Shown: piece after piece, positions 26,118 through 35,335 of the stretch | Numbering within the stretch: position 1 is the first letter of the stretch | Layout of the letters: each line of letters starts with the position of its first letter | From: Tumebacillus permanentifrigoris | GTDB lineage: Bacteria; Bacillota; Bacilli; Tumebacillales; Tumebacillaceae | Direction: 5' to 3' | Length of the DNA: 64,000 nucleotides | Assembly: GCF_003148565.1 (NCBI RefSeq) | Contig: NZ_QGGL01000007.1 | Span: 160,461 to 224,460 of the forward strand | Translations under genes and position numbers: made by a program | The notes under the pieces: model-generated | Databases searched by the model: none | Seen by the model: the letters and a program-made list of their open reading frames with translations, nothing else | What the model was told of the DNA's origin: nothing

Positions 26118-28037
26118 TCAACAGCAGCCGCTGCCGTGGTGCTGGTGCTCCCGACCGACCGCGATCTCCGCCTGTGCCGAGGTGATCTGGCGGGCGTAGC
26201 GGGTCAGTTCGACCGTCATGTCATAGTAGTTGAACGGCGTGATCAGGTACAGGCCGTTGAAGTGATGCACGGCCACATCGAGCAGTTCCTTGGCGATCTG
26301 CACACCTTCGTGGCGGGCCGCTTCGCCTTCGAAACGCTTGATGCGCTCTAGCGTCGATTCGGCGATCTTGATCCCTGGCACCTCGTTGTGCAGGAACTCG
26401 GCGTTGCGCTGACCTGTCAGCGGCATCACCCCGATGAAGATCGGGATCGGGATGTGACGGGTCGCCTCGCGAATCGCCAGCAACGTCTCCACATCATAGA
26501 CCGGTTGCGTCATGATGAAATCCGCCCCCGCTTCCACTTTGCGCTCCAAGCGGGCAATCGCCGGTTCGAGGTTGCGCACATGTGGGTTGAACGCGGCGCC
26601 GACGACGAATCGCGCTTGGTTTTTCATCCGTCGTCCGGAGAAGGCAATTCCTTCATTTAATTGCTTCACCATGCGGATCAGATCGAACGACGAGAGATCG
26701 AACACGGAGGTCGCCCCTGGCAGGTCGCCGACACGTGCCGGGTCGCCCGTGATGACGAGAACTTGGTTGAGTCCCAGCGCATGCAAGCCCAGCAAGTGCG
26801 ACTGCTGCCCGATCAAGTTGCGGTCGCGACAGGCGACGTGCGCCATCGCTTCGATGCCAAGTTCACGCTTGAGGATCGCCCCGAGCGCCATGTTGCTGAC
26901 CCGGGTCGTCGCCAGTGAATTGTCGGCGAGGGTGATCGCGTCGGCACCCGCTTCTTGGAGCGCACGGCTGCCTGTGATGTATTTTTCGATGTCGAGGTCA
27001 CGCGGTGTATCGTACTCCACGATGATCGTATGGCGTTGCTTGACGAGATCGACGATGCTCGGGGTCGGCGGGATCTCGATGCGCGGCGTCTCGCGTTCCA
27101 CCGGGACCACACGCTCTGCCAAAACGGGATTCACCCGCGTCACGCGGCGTCTCCCGGCAACCGAGTCGGCAATCGCTTTGATATGTTCCGGGGAGGTGCC
27201 ACAACAACCTCCGAGCAGACTCACGCCTTGGTTGACCAAGCGTCCGGCATAGTCACCGAAGTAGGCAGCGTTGGATTTGTATTGGACCTTGCCATCGATC
27301 ATGCCGAGGCGGCCGGCGTTCGGATACACGGAGATCGGCATACCCTCTGGCACGATGGTGCGTTCCAGCGAGCCGAGGATCTCCGCCGGACCGAGGCGGC
27401 AGTTCAGGCCGACGACGTCTGCGCCTGCACTCTCCAATTGGCGGAAGGCTTGCGTCAGTTCGTAGCCGTCCCGGGTGCGCCCGACTTCGATCAACGAGAG
27501 TTGTGCGATGATCGGCGTCCCCGAGGAGGCAGCCAGCGGGCGGATCACATCGAGGGCGAGCAACAGCTCTTCGACATCGTAGAAGGTTTCGAGGATCACT
27601 CCGTCCACACCCTCATGCAACAGGGCGACGGCTTGCTCCTCGTAGACATCACGGTACTCCTCCCACGCTGTGCCACGAACGCGACCGGCCAGAATCGAAC
27701 CGATGCTTCCGACGACAAACGCGTCACGACCCGTCTGCTCCAACGCTTGACGGGCGATCTGTACGGAGGCGCGGTTGATCCGCGTGGTGCGCGTCTCCAA
27801 GCCATAGCGGGCCAGTGCCTCGCGATTCGCAGCGTAGGAGTTGGTCTCGATGACGGTAGCCCCCGCGTCCAGATACGCGATGTGCGTATCCCGCACCCAG
27901 TCTTGCTCTGTCAGGCACAATTCCTCCGTCGATGCCCCGATCGCGTTGCCTTGCAAGTACAGAAGCGTTGCCATCGCGCCATCCCCAACCAAGATATCGG
28001 AACGCAGTCGCGCTCGAAAAGCATGCTGTCGATTCAC
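26118..28037 (-). CDS. yitJ: Bifunctional homocysteine S-methyltransferase / methylenetetrahydrofolate reductase
   Basis: About 639 residues. Residues 1-290 form the homocysteine methyltransferase domain with 'LVGDGAMATLLY', 'VGLNCRLGP' and 'LLGGCCGTSPEHI' giving the zinc cysteines. Residues about 330-625 form a MetF-like TIM barrel ('FIMTQPVYDVETLLAI', 'PIFIGVMPLTGQRNAEFL'). The fusion is the YitJ type known in Bacillus. The start is a GTG; 28037 is preferred because a GGGGTGGG stretch precedes it, but GTG 28049 is possible. An S-box riboswitch and terminator lie directly upstream, so expression should rise when SAM is low. The product makes methyl-THF and uses it or SAM-derived methyl groups to regenerate methionine. 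Confidence 0.9.
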   Translation of the reverse strand: MNRQHAFRARLRSDILVGDGAMATLLYLQGNAIGASTEELCLTEQDWVRDTHIAYLDAGATVIETNSYAANREALARYGLETRTTRINRASVQIARQALEQTGRDAFVVGSIGSILAGRVRGTAWEEYRDVYEEQAVALLHEGVDGVILETFYDVEELLLALDVIRPLAASSGTPIIAQLSLIEVGRTRDGYELTQAFRQLESAGADVVGLNCRLGPAEILGSLERTIVPEGMPISVYPNAGRLGMIDGKVQYKSNAAYFGDYAGRLVNQGVSLLGGCCGTSPEHIKAIADSVAGRRRVTRVNPVLAERVVPVERETPRIEIPPTPSIVDLVKQRHTIIVEYDTPRDLDIEKYITGSRALQEAGADAITLADNSLATTRVSNMALGAILKRELGIEAMAHVACRDRNLIGQQSHLLGLHALGLNQVLVITGDPARVGDLPGATSVFDLSSFDLIRMVKQLNEGIAFSGRRMKNQARFVVGAAFNPHVRNLEPAIARLERKVEAGADFIMTQPVYDVETLLAIREATRHIPIPIFIGVMPLTGQRNAEFLHNEVPGIKIAESTLERIKRFEGEAARHEGVQIAKELLDVAVHHFNGLYLITPFNYYDMTVELTRYARQITSAQAEIAVGREHQHHGSGCC

Positions 28038-28074
28038 TCTACTTCCCACCCCTCTGCTTTTCTTCGATAAAATA

Positions 28075-28110
28075 AAAAGAGCCTCTTCTCAGGCGTCCAA
28101 GAAGAGGCTC
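28075..28110 (-). terminator. Riboswitch-controlled terminator
   Basis: Strong stem GAGCCTCTTCTTGG-type arms (28079-28110) followed on the minus strand by TTTT, located between the S-box aptamer and yitJ. It is the expression platform of the riboswitch. Confidence 0.85.
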
Positions 28111-28127
28111 ATTGTACATGACAATGG

Positions 28128-28256
28128 AAAAAAATCCTCTCTTATCTGCCAAAACGCTACACAGCGTCTTGCAGGAATTAGCACCTGATATCACGATTGA
28201 TACCGGTTGCCGAGGTTTCGCAGGGCCAGTCCCTCCACCTCTCTGGATAAGAGCTA
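28128..28256 (-). ncRNA. SAM-I (S-box) riboswitch
   Basis: Read on the minus strand it shows the S-box landmarks in order: CTTATCCAGAGAGGTGGAGG, GGACTGGCCCTGCGAAACC, CTCGGCAACC, AGGTGCTAATTCCTGCA and the closing GATAAGAGAG. The aptamer is followed by an intrinsic terminator and then the yitJ-like gene. When SAM is bound, transcription of the operon should stop. Confidence 0.95.
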
Positions 28257-28320
28257 CAGTATGAAATTTTGCGAACTTTCGCTTATCTAGCATACCTCGT
28301 CTGTCGATCCCTGTCAACGA

Positions 28321-28357
28321 AAAAGGGGGAAAGCCGCAGGCGGCCTCCCCCTCTTTT
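28321..28357 (-). terminator. Terminator of the aldehyde dehydrogenase gene
   Basis: Stem of GGGGG-AAA-GCCGC with GCGGC-CT-CCCCC, followed by T-rich sequence on the minus strand. Confidence 0.8.
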
Positions 28358-28363
28358 GTCCGC

Positions 28364-29866
28364 TTAGTTGTAATTGACCCACACGCTCTTGATCTGCGTG
28401 TAGTTCTCCAGCGCGTACTCGCCCATCTCCCGGCCGATGCCGGAGTGCTTGTAGCCACCAAATGGCGAGGCGGCGTCGAACATGTTGTAACAGTTGATCC
28501 AGACCGACCCGGCTTTCAGGCGATTGGCGACGGTGAAGGCCGTGTTCATGTTCTGCGTCCAGACGCCGGCTGCCAGACCATACGTCGATCGGTTGGCACG
28601 GGCGATCACGTCCTCGATGTCGTCAAACGGCATCGCCGCCACGACCGGGCCAAAGATCTCCTCCTGTGCAATCGCCATCTCATCCTGCACATCGTAGAAC
28701 ACGGTCGGGCGCACGAAGTAGCCGCGTGCGAGGTCGCCATCGCCACGCTCGCCTCCGATCGCGATCTTGGCCCCTTGCTCCAGACCTTTGTTGATGTAGC
28801 TGGTGACGCGGGTCAGTTGCTCCTCGGACACCAGCGGGCCCATCTGGGTTTTCGGGTCGATCCCAAAACCTTGGCGGACTTTGCTGGCGTGTGTCACCAT
28901 GTCGGAGAGCACGTTGTCATACTGGCTCTTGTGGATGTACAGGCGCGAACCGGCCGAGCAGACTTGACCTTGGTTGAAGAAGATCGCTTGCATCGAGCCT
29001 TGCACAGCGCGGCTGAAGTCCGCATCCGGGAAGATGATGTTCGGGGACTTGCCGCCCAATTCCAAGGAGACGCGCTTCAGGTCAACCGCTGCGTTGCTCA
29101 TGATCAACTTGCCTACTTCCGTGGAGCCGGTGAACGCGATTTTGTCCACGTCCGGGTGTGTGACCAGCGCGTTGCCCGCCGTCTCCCCAAAACCGGTCAC
29201 GATGTTGACAACGCCCGCCGGGAAGCCTGCTTCCTGAATCAGCTTGCCGAGGTAGAGCGCCGAGAGCGGCGTCTGTTCGGCCGGTTTCAGGACGATCGTA
29301 CAGCCGGTCGCCAGCGCTGCGCCCAGTTTCCAAGCTGCCATCAACAGCGGGAAATTCCACGGGATGATCTGTCCGACGACCCCGATCGGTTCGCGACGGA
29401 CATAGTTGTGCATGTTCGGCACGTTGACGGGGAGCACATCACCTGTAATCTTGGTCGCCCAGCCTGCGTAATAGCGGAAGTGCTCGACGGTCGCCGGGAC
29501 GTCAAAGCCTTTCGCTTCGGAGATCGGCTTGCCGTTGTCGAGCGACTCGATCTCCGCGAATACATCAGCATCGCGCTCGATCAGGTCTGCGAGCGTGTAG
29601 ATCAGGCGAGCCCGTTCCGCCGGAAGCATCCGCTGCCACGGGCCAGTTTCGAACGCATCGCGTGCGCAGGCGACGGCACGGTCGATGTCTTCCTTGTCCC
29701 CTTCAGCTACATACGCGAGGATCTGGTTGTTGGCGGGGTTGTAGGTGGGGAAGGTTTTGTTGGACACCGCTTCAACAAATTGACCTCCGATGAACATTTT
29801 TTTCACCGTCTTGGACTTTACAAAATCGACCGTGCGTGGGTTGAGCTTATGAGAAATCGCTTCCAT
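28364..29866 (-). CDS. NAD(P)-dependent aldehyde dehydrogenase
   Basis: 500 residues, the full length of the family. Seen: substrate/cofactor segment 'GQIIPWNFPLLMAAWKLG', Rossmann 'FTGSTEVGKLI', catalytic Glu in 'SLELGGKSP', catalytic Cys in 'NQGQVCSAGSR', and C-terminal 'NCYNMFDAASPFGGYKHSGIGRE'. This pattern fits the general class of retinal/betaine/phenylacetaldehyde-type dehydrogenases such as DhaS; the substrate cannot be decided. Monocistronic, with terminators on both sides. Confidence 0.9.
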   Translation of the reverse strand: MEAISHKLNPRTVDFVKSKTVKKMFIGGQFVEAVSNKTFPTYNPANNQILAYVAEGDKEDIDRAVACARDAFETGPWQRMLPAERARLIYTLADLIERDADVFAEIESLDNGKPISEAKGFDVPATVEHFRYYAGWATKITGDVLPVNVPNMHNYVRREPIGVVGQIIPWNFPLLMAAWKLGAALATGCTIVLKPAEQTPLSALYLGKLIQEAGFPAGVVNIVTGFGETAGNALVTHPDVDKIAFTGSTEVGKLIMSNAAVDLKRVSLELGGKSPNIIFPDADFSRAVQGSMQAIFFNQGQVCSAGSRLYIHKSQYDNVLSDMVTHASKVRQGFGIDPKTQMGPLVSEEQLTRVTSYINKGLEQGAKIAIGGERGDGDLARGYFVRPTVFYDVQDEMAIAQEEIFGPVVAAMPFDDIEDVIARANRSTYGLAAGVWTQNMNTAFTVANRLKAGSVWINCYNMFDAASPFGGYKHSGIGREMGEYALENYTQIKSVWVNYN

Positions 29867-29940
29867 CGACGAAAAACCCCCTCTTCTCTATGTACACCTT
29901 CGCAGGTTTGTACCTCGATAGAAGATATGGCGGAGTTTGT

Positions 29941-29980
29941 AAAAAAATGACCTACACTCGCACGAGTGTAGGTCATTTTT
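29941..29980 (-). terminator. Terminator of the nitroreductase gene
   Basis: AATGACCTACACTCG / CGAGTGTAGGTCATT hairpin with flanking A and T runs, just downstream of the nitroreductase stop. Confidence 0.85.
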
Positions 29981-29991
29981 CTCAAGAAAGC

Positions 29992-30630
29992 TTAAAAGGT
30001 ATTTTTAACCACGAGTTGTTCGAGGTTGAAGCGCCCCGTTGCATGTGCCGGTGCTGCAGCTTTGCCAAGCGTGAGCATCACGGACGGGATGTAGCGCGCC
30101 GGGATGTTGAATTCTTCCACCACTTTGGTACGGTCGAAGCCGCCCATCGGGCAGGTGTCGTAGCCGTATGCTTTGGCTGCCAACATCAGTTGCATCGCGA
30201 GGTAGGAGCTGTTGCGGATCGCTTCATCGCGCGCGCCCTGTGCGTTGTCGGTGTAGGCTGCTTGGATCTGGCCGGTCAGGGCGTCGTAAGCGTTTTGGGG
30301 CATGAAGCCACCTTCGAGCGCCGGTTTGTAGACGGCATCTGCGTTTTTGTTCGCTTCAAGGTCTCCGAGGACGAGGATCACTGCGGAAGAGTCGACGACT
30401 TGTTGCTGTCCGTAAGCGATCGGGAGCATTTTTTCCTTGGTCGCTTGGTCGGTGATGACGAGCAGTTTCCAGTGTTGCAAGTTCCAAGAGGACGGCGCAG
30501 TGGTCGCCAGTTCGAGGATTGCATTCAGTTCCGCTTCCGGAATCGTGTGGCCTGTTTCATACTTACGAATGGAGTGGCGGTCGCGCATCGCTTGTTCGAG
30601 CGTCAATTGAGTATGTACGTTTTGAGTCAT
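29992..30630 (-). CDS. Nitroreductase family flavoprotein
   Basis: 212 residues. 'MRDRHSIRKYE' is the FMN phosphate-binding RxSxRxY start; 'LATTAPSSWNLQHWKLLVI' and 'AYGYDTCPMGGFDRTKVVEEF' are further family landmarks. These FMN enzymes reduce nitro or quinone compounds with NAD(P)H. Physiological substrate unknown. Its promoter region is shared with the divergent histidine kinase operon and contains a CTATGATCACAG-like dyad. Confidence 0.85.
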   Translation of the reverse strand: MTQNVHTQLTLEQAMRDRHSIRKYETGHTIPEAELNAILELATTAPSSWNLQHWKLLVITDQATKEKMLPIAYGQQQVVDSSAVILVLGDLEANKNADAVYKPALEGGFMPQNAYDALTGQIQAAYTDNAQGARDEAIRNSSYLAMQLMLAAKAYGYDTCPMGGFDRTKVVEEFNIPARYIPSVMLTLGKAAAPAHATGRFNLEQLVVKNTF

Positions 30631-30768
30631 GGGAATGGGTCATCCTTTCAGCTGTTCAATTTTGGTTTACTGTGATCATAGCAAAGAGACTTTCTTTTGT
30701 AAAGTAACATGTTTGCAACGCCTAACTGTGATAAGATTGTGGCAAGATTGAGACACAGGAGGAGATCT

Positions 30769-32595
30769 ATGCCTCTGCAAATTACGCGATATTCGTTTCC
30801 ACTTTTCCCCTTGGCGGGACTGAGTTTACTCGGTCTGATCGATGCCTTGGTGAGCGCACAGTGGCGGCATCCGTCGAGCGTGATCACGCTGACGTTGCTT
30901 TTGGTGCTGGTAGAATTGTTCCCATTTCGTCTTGGTAAAATCAATCTCGCGTTTTCCTATCCGATCCTCTACGCCCTGTACTTGATCACGGGCGCCGAAG
31001 CTACCCTCTTGATCAGTGTGCTGATGCTCACTTCTATCAATATGATGCGCGGCAAGGCATGGCCCAAGATCCTGTTTAACATCACCTCGCGGACGCTGGC
31101 GTTGCTTGGCACGCAATTGATCCCGTGGCTGTTGCCGATGGTGATCGGAGAGTCCCGAGATCTGACCTATTACCTGATCGATCTGTTCCTTTCCAGCCTC
31201 GTGTATTCAACGATTAGTACGCTATTGATTAAGTGGTATATTTTTAAGACTGTGAACGGTCGCGTACCTGAGGTCTCTTTTACCAAAATCGCGTTGATCT
31301 CCGTGGCGGTCGCCACCGTGTATGACGGGTTCATGCTCTGGTTGGCGACCAATCCGAAAAACACCGGGTCGGGCGACATCGGCACGCTGTTTTTCTTCCT
31401 GCCGTTGGTGGCGGGTTCGATTGTCGTGTACCTATTCACGAACTTGACGCGGGCGAACTCCTCGCTGGAGACGCTGTTTGTCGTCTCGCAATCGATCAAT
31501 CAGCAAAATGACTTGCCGACGGTGTTGTCGCATGTGATCGAGGAAGCGCGCAAACTCGTGCATGGCAGTTATGGGATGCTGTACCTCGTGGAAGAGGACG
31601 GCAATTTGAAGCGCGTGGTCGGCACGTCCGATGTCTCCCTGCTCAAGCGCATCCCGATGCAAGTTGGCATCATCGGGCTGGTCGCTCACTTTGGCAAGCC
31701 GATGCTGATCCAAGATATCGAGCGCGATGCACGGGTGTTGCAGATGGAGACATTGGAGGATACGCGCTCGCTGTTGGTCGTGCCGATCCACTCTGACAGC
31801 CAAGTGGTCGGCGTGATCTCGCTTGGCAAAAAGGAATCCTACTCGTTTCGCGAGGATGACCTCAAGATGATGACGATTTTTGCCACGCACGCGGGTGTTG
31901 CGATGCGCAATGCCCAGTATATCGAGGAGCGGGAAAAACGTCTGCTGCTCGAGGAGCGCAACCGTCTCGCTCGCGAGATTCACGATGGGTTGGCACAGGA
32001 CCTCGCCAGTGCGATCTTGCAAGTGGAGATGTTGAAGCGCATCGCACCCGGTGAGATGGTGTCCTCGTTGACCGAGTTGCAGGACATGGTGCGCCAGACG
32101 GCGACGGTCGTGCGGCACTCGATCTATAGCTTGCGTCCTGCACCCTACACACACGTTGGGCTCATCCCCGCGTTGCGTTCGCATCTGGACGAAGTGCGTG
32201 TGAACCACGGCATCCAGACGCATCTGTCGTCGAAGTGCAACGCGGAGCACTTGCCTTCGAAAGTTTCACAGGCGGTTTTTGAGATCTGCACGGAGACGGT
32301 GAAGAACGCGGTCAAGCATTCGCGTGCAACCGACCTGTGGGTGGTTCTGGAGTGTGATAGCGCCGGCTTGGTCGTGAAAGTGCGGGACAATGGGGTTGGA
32401 TTTCATTTCGGCCAAGCAATTTTGCAGGCGGCGAACCGGAAGAGTTTTGGGATTGAGAACCTGCACAGCATCGCAGACAGTGTCGGCGGCATGCTGGATT
32501 ATGTGACGGCTCCGGGCGAAGGGACGCTCGTCACTTTGGAAATCTCGCTGGAGGAGGATGAGACTGATGACGATTCGTGTGCTGTTATGCGATGA
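30769..32595 (+). CDS. Membrane sensor histidine kinase (GAF, NarL-partner type)
   Basis: 608 residues from ATG 30769 (AGGAGGAGA box at 30757-30765). The N-terminus has about six membrane segments (to about residue 210). A GAF domain follows (about 225-370; 'LVVPIHSDSQVVGVISLGKKESYSF'). Then comes the HisKA_3 dimerisation helix with the phospho-acceptor His ('LAREIHDGLAQDLASA') and a HATPase domain ('CTETVKNAVKHSRA', 'VRDNGVGFHF'). It overlaps and is cotranscribed with a NarL-type regulator. The GAF domain suggests cytoplasmic sensing of a small ligand or redox state; the signal is unknown. Confidence 0.85.
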   Translation: MPLQITRYSFPLFPLAGLSLLGLIDALVSAQWRHPSSVITLTLLLVLVELFPFRLGKINLAFSYPILYALYLITGAEATLLISVLMLTSINMMRGKAWPKILFNITSRTLALLGTQLIPWLLPMVIGESRDLTYYLIDLFLSSLVYSTISTLLIKWYIFKTVNGRVPEVSFTKIALISVAVATVYDGFMLWLATNPKNTGSGDIGTLFFFLPLVAGSIVVYLFTNLTRANSSLETLFVVSQSINQQNDLPTVLSHVIEEARKLVHGSYGMLYLVEEDGNLKRVVGTSDVSLLKRIPMQVGIIGLVAHFGKPMLIQDIERDARVLQMETLEDTRSLLVVPIHSDSQVVGVISLGKKESYSFREDDLKMMTIFATHAGVAMRNAQYIEEREKRLLLEERNRLAREIHDGLAQDLASAILQVEMLKRIAPGEMVSSLTELQDMVRQTATVVRHSIYSLRPAPYTHVGLIPALRSHLDEVRVNHGIQTHLSSKCNAEHLPSKVSQAVFEICTETVKNAVKHSRATDLWVVLECDSAGLVVKVRDNGVGFHFGQAILQAANRKSFGIENLHSIADSVGGMLDYVTAPGEGTLVTLEISLEEDETDDDSCAVMR

Positions 32596-33202
32596 TCATA
32601 CGATCTTGCGCGATGGATTGCGCAATCTGCTCGAAGGTGAGTCAGATCTGCAAGTGGTCGGCGAAGCGTCTGATGGACAACAAGCGATCGAGGCCGTACG
32701 GCAGTTGCAGCCGGATGTGGTGTTGATGGACATCAACATGCCAGGCATGGGCGGTGTGGAAGCGGTTGAAAAGTTGACCGCCGAGTTCGAAAGCATCCGC
32801 ATCTTGATCCTGACGATGTACAACCACGAGGAGTACCTGTTCCGCACGATCCGCGCCGGCGCGAAGGGGTATTTGTTAAAAGACTCCCCTGTGTCCGAAG
32901 TGGTGGAAGCGATCCGCAAAGTGATGACCGGCGGTTCGGTGCTCAACCCGATCCTCACCGACAAATTGATGGCCTCCTACCGCGAACCGCGCGAGGAGAC
33001 GGTGGAGAAGTTATCGCCTCGCGAGATGGAAGTGTTGACAGCGCTCGTGCAAGGGTTGTCCAACAAGCTGATCGCGGAACAGTTGTTCATCTCCGAGACG
33101 ACCGTGAAGTTGCATATCAGCAACATCTACCGGAAGCTCGGGGTGAAGAGTCGTTCGCAGGCGATCATGCATGCGGTGCGGGAGAAGCTGGTGGTTTTTT
33201 GA
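32567..33202 (+). CDS. NarL/LuxR-family response regulator
   Basis: 211 residues. I take ATG 32567, 9 nt after GAGGAGG (32551-32557), rather than ATG 32558, which directly abuts that box. The receiver domain has 'VLLCDDHTILRDGL', phospho-Asp in 'VVLMDINMPGMGG' and Lys in 'YLLKDSPVSE'. The C-terminal LuxR-type helix-turn-helix is 'LSPREMEVLTALVQGLSNKLIAEQLFISETTVKLHISNIYRKLGV'. Partner of the kinase it overlaps by 29 nt. Confidence 0.9.
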   Translation: MTIRVLLCDDHTILRDGLRNLLEGESDLQVVGEASDGQQAIEAVRQLQPDVVLMDINMPGMGGVEAVEKLTAEFESIRILILTMYNHEEYLFRTIRAGAKGYLLKDSPVSEVVEAIRKVMTGGSVLNPILTDKLMASYREPREETVEKLSPREMEVLTALVQGLSNKLIAEQLFISETTVKLHISNIYRKLGVKSRSQAIMHAVREKLVVF

Positions 33203-33210
33203 TGGAAGAC

Positions 33211-33246
33211 AAAAGCCCCTTCGCGTAGAGCGAAAGGGGCTTTTTA
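33211..33246. terminator. Bidirectional terminator
   Basis: AAAAGCCCCTTCGC / GCGAAAGGGGCTTTTT between the response regulator and the convergent PIN-like gene. Confidence 0.85.
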
Positions 33247-33259
33247 TTTTAACAACATG

Positions 33260-34078
33260 TTATTCCGATTGTTGAATATCTACAATTTCAAGTGTGCCAT
33301 TGGCGCGAAGCACCATTTTATTCGCATAGATCATGTCGAAAATTTCGCGATAGGTTCGTTTTTCTGAACCATTGCCATTTGTTACATAACGCTCGGTTGT
33401 TTCGCCGAGCTGTAGGAGGAGTACTTCTGCTTGGACCTTAGATAAGCCCAGTGTCTTGAATAAGTAAAAAGTCCCGATTATACAGATGCACTGTGGAATT
33501 ACATAGTCAGAAACGGACGCCAGTTCCAGTGCACTATTATCGTTGGAGGCAAAGAGCTCTAGCTCACTCCAACCTATGTTGTAAAAAGCCTGTATCATAA
33601 CGCATGTCTTGATTTCACCAATACTTGCACCGGTGACTCTATCCTCCGCTTGTTGGAGGGCATGTAGAAGGTCTGGTATTTTTTCATACGTGCCAAACCC
33701 ATAGAATAATTCTCGATATACTTGTTTAGGACTTTGGTGGCCGCTATCGTAGTCAGTTTCAAAATCGATAGCCGCTGTGTGTTCTTTTAATTTACTGATA
33801 TACCAGGAACATGCATACTCTTCCGATGAGGCGCACTCCTTCAGCATCTCTAGTATTTGGCGGTCATCGATGACCTTAATATACCCACTGCTTACATACG
33901 ATTGCAAGCGACCTTTATCAATTTCATGATTTGGAGCGCGCATCAATTCGCGATACACATTATCATGTAGCCAACGGTCGTCATAACGTTCTAGCACCAA
34001 CTCTAACATAGGCCGCCCATTACGAATGGCTCTAAGTGTCCTAAGTAAATAGTCACCATCTATTGCCATTGAACCCAT
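33260..34078 (-). CDS. PIN-like nuclease candidate in an XRE/ImmA module
   Basis: 272 residues from ATG 34078, preceded by AAGGGTG and 4 nt after the ImmA stop; the frame runs a little further upstream without its own box. I read a divergent PIN fold: Asp7 in the first strand (MAIDGDYLL), Glu44 (VYRELM), Glu155 ('ASIGEIKTC') and Asp180 ('ELFASNDNSALEL'), followed by 'IIGTFYLFKTLGLSK', which parallels the PIN C-terminal 'GTLGLL..AK' pattern. PIN domains are Mg-dependent RNases, often toxins. Coupled to an XRE repressor and an ImmA/IrrE protease. AT-richer than its neighbours, hinting at transfer. The PIN assignment is inference from spacing of acidic residues. Confidence 0.5.
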   Translation of the reverse strand: MGSMAIDGDYLLRTLRAIRNGRPMLELVLERYDDRWLHDNVYRELMRAPNHEIDKGRLQSYVSSGYIKVIDDRQILEMLKECASSEEYACSWYISKLKEHTAAIDFETDYDSGHQSPKQVYRELFYGFGTYEKIPDLLHALQQAEDRVTGASIGEIKTCVMIQAFYNIGWSELELFASNDNSALELASVSDYVIPQCICIIGTFYLFKTLGLSKVQAEVLLLQLGETTERYVTNGNGSEKRTYREIFDMIYANKMVLRANGTLEIVDIQQSE

Positions 34079-34082
34079 CTGA

Positions 34083-34898
34083 TCACCCTTCTCTTCCCTT
34101 GTTCCCGGTAAAGGTATCAACGCTTAAATTCATAATTGAAAAGACCCCTTCTACTTGTCTGCGCGAAATGCCTTGGTTCCGATAATTCTCTAAAGCCAGA
34201 TAGCGCAATTGATCGTATTCATGCTCGTCTTGAACCGTTTGCCATTGCAAGGCATATCCGGTCTGGTTGATCAGGTTCAAAACCCCTTGTTGCCGATCAC
34301 GATCTGGGATAGCCAAAAATTGACGTGCCTGTGCCTCGTTCAAAATTTCCAACTCCCAAAGTCTGAGGACCATCGCCTGATAGGGAACAGCAAACGCATC
34401 CATCAACCTCACAATATCGATCAGTTCAATTGCGCTGCGTTGCATACCGAGTCGGAGCATTTCGTCCTCCAAATACAGCCGTGGCATTAAGAGGCACGCG
34501 GCATAACAATTCGCCCGCATCTCTGAAATGTCCTGATCTTGGTACGTGGTCTCAGAACGTTTCACGATATCACTGCTTAGCCGGATATATTTTTCATCGT
34601 GAAACACATGATAGAGTTCGTGCGCCAACGAAAAAAGTTGCAGATCGGCCGGGTGAAGAGTGTTTACATAAATAAAATTCTGATCTGCTTTGTGCACAGC
34701 AAATGCACAGAGTTCTGGGTCTTCAATCGTAAACTTCAACAGATGGAAATCGGGCAGCTCTTTTACAATTCGGAACAAGTCCTGCTGCAACACACGGTTG
34801 CGGAACTTGCTACTGAGGTCTTGCAGGGCCAGCAACTCCACTTCTAGGTAGGTTGCTTGGTTGTGAAAACGTAACGTACTTTCGATTTTGCTCATCAT
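34083..34898 (-). CDS. ImmA/IrrE-family metallopeptidase
   Basis: 271 residues. The zinc motif HELYH (His93, Glu94, His97, 'FSLAHELYHVFHD') and the downstream Glu-rich 'EMRANCYAACLLMP' helix are the ImmA/IrrE (COG2856) signature. Such proteases typically cleave the XRE repressor encoded next to them upon a stress signal. Its start overlaps the stop of the XRE gene by 4 nt, and its stop lies 4 nt before the PIN-like gene. Confidence 0.85.
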   Translation of the reverse strand: MMSKIESTLRFHNQATYLEVELLALQDLSSKFRNRVLQQDLFRIVKELPDFHLLKFTIEDPELCAFAVHKADQNFIYVNTLHPADLQLFSLAHELYHVFHDEKYIRLSSDIVKRSETTYQDQDISEMRANCYAACLLMPRLYLEDEMLRLGMQRSAIELIDIVRLMDAFAVPYQAMVLRLWELEILNEAQARQFLAIPDRDRQQGVLNLINQTGYALQWQTVQDEHEYDQLRYLALENYRNQGISRRQVEGVFSIMNLSVDTFTGNKGREG

Positions 34899-35335
34899 TC
34901 CCCCTCCAGACTTCTCAAGCCTGAAAAATCAGCTGTCTGTTGCATTCTGGCTTTGAACTCAGGCTGATTGATCCGTTCCCGAATATCCTGCTGTTGAAGA
35001 ATGAGGTCGATGATCCGAAGTGCTCGGCGTACTCCCTTTTGTCCTTCCTCAGATTGGACCTCTCCCATAAAGAACGGTTCGAAGTCCACCTGCTTGCGAA
35101 GCAACTCCAGATCGGTAACTGCCGAGGGTTTCGACAAGTCGTCCACGGTAACGCCCAGGATATCCGCAATTGTTCGCATTTCAAAGATCGTGATGTTTTT
35201 GTCACCGCGAAGAATCTTGCTCATCACTTGCTTCGAGCAGTCTACCTGATCAGCTAACTGCTGTTGCGACATGTTGCGTTTCTCCAATTCTTCAGCGATC
35301 CGACGGCCAACCAGTTTATTAAACATCGTAGACAT
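34895..35335 (-). CDS. XRE-family repressor, antitoxin-like
   Basis: 146 residues. Helix-turn-helix at about 8-65 ('GRRIAEELEKRNMSQQQLADQVDCSKQVMSKILRGDKNITIFEMRTIADILGV'). The C-terminal half is helical and polar and could bind the partner protease. GAGGAA precedes the ATG. First gene of a three-gene operon with ImmA/IrrE and a PIN-like protein, so it probably autoregulates the module. Confidence 0.8.
   Translation of the reverse strand: MSTMFNKLVGRRIAEELEKRNMSQQQLADQVDCSKQVMSKILRGDKNITIFEMRTIADILGVTVDDLSKPSAVTDLELLRKQVDFEPFFMGEVQSEEGQKGVRRALRIIDLILQQQDIRERINQPEFKARMQQTADFSGLRSLEGE

Noticed and set aside
28039..28461. 140-aa minus-strand ORF over the S-box region
   Set aside because: It overlaps the riboswitch and its terminator, which explain the sequence fully.
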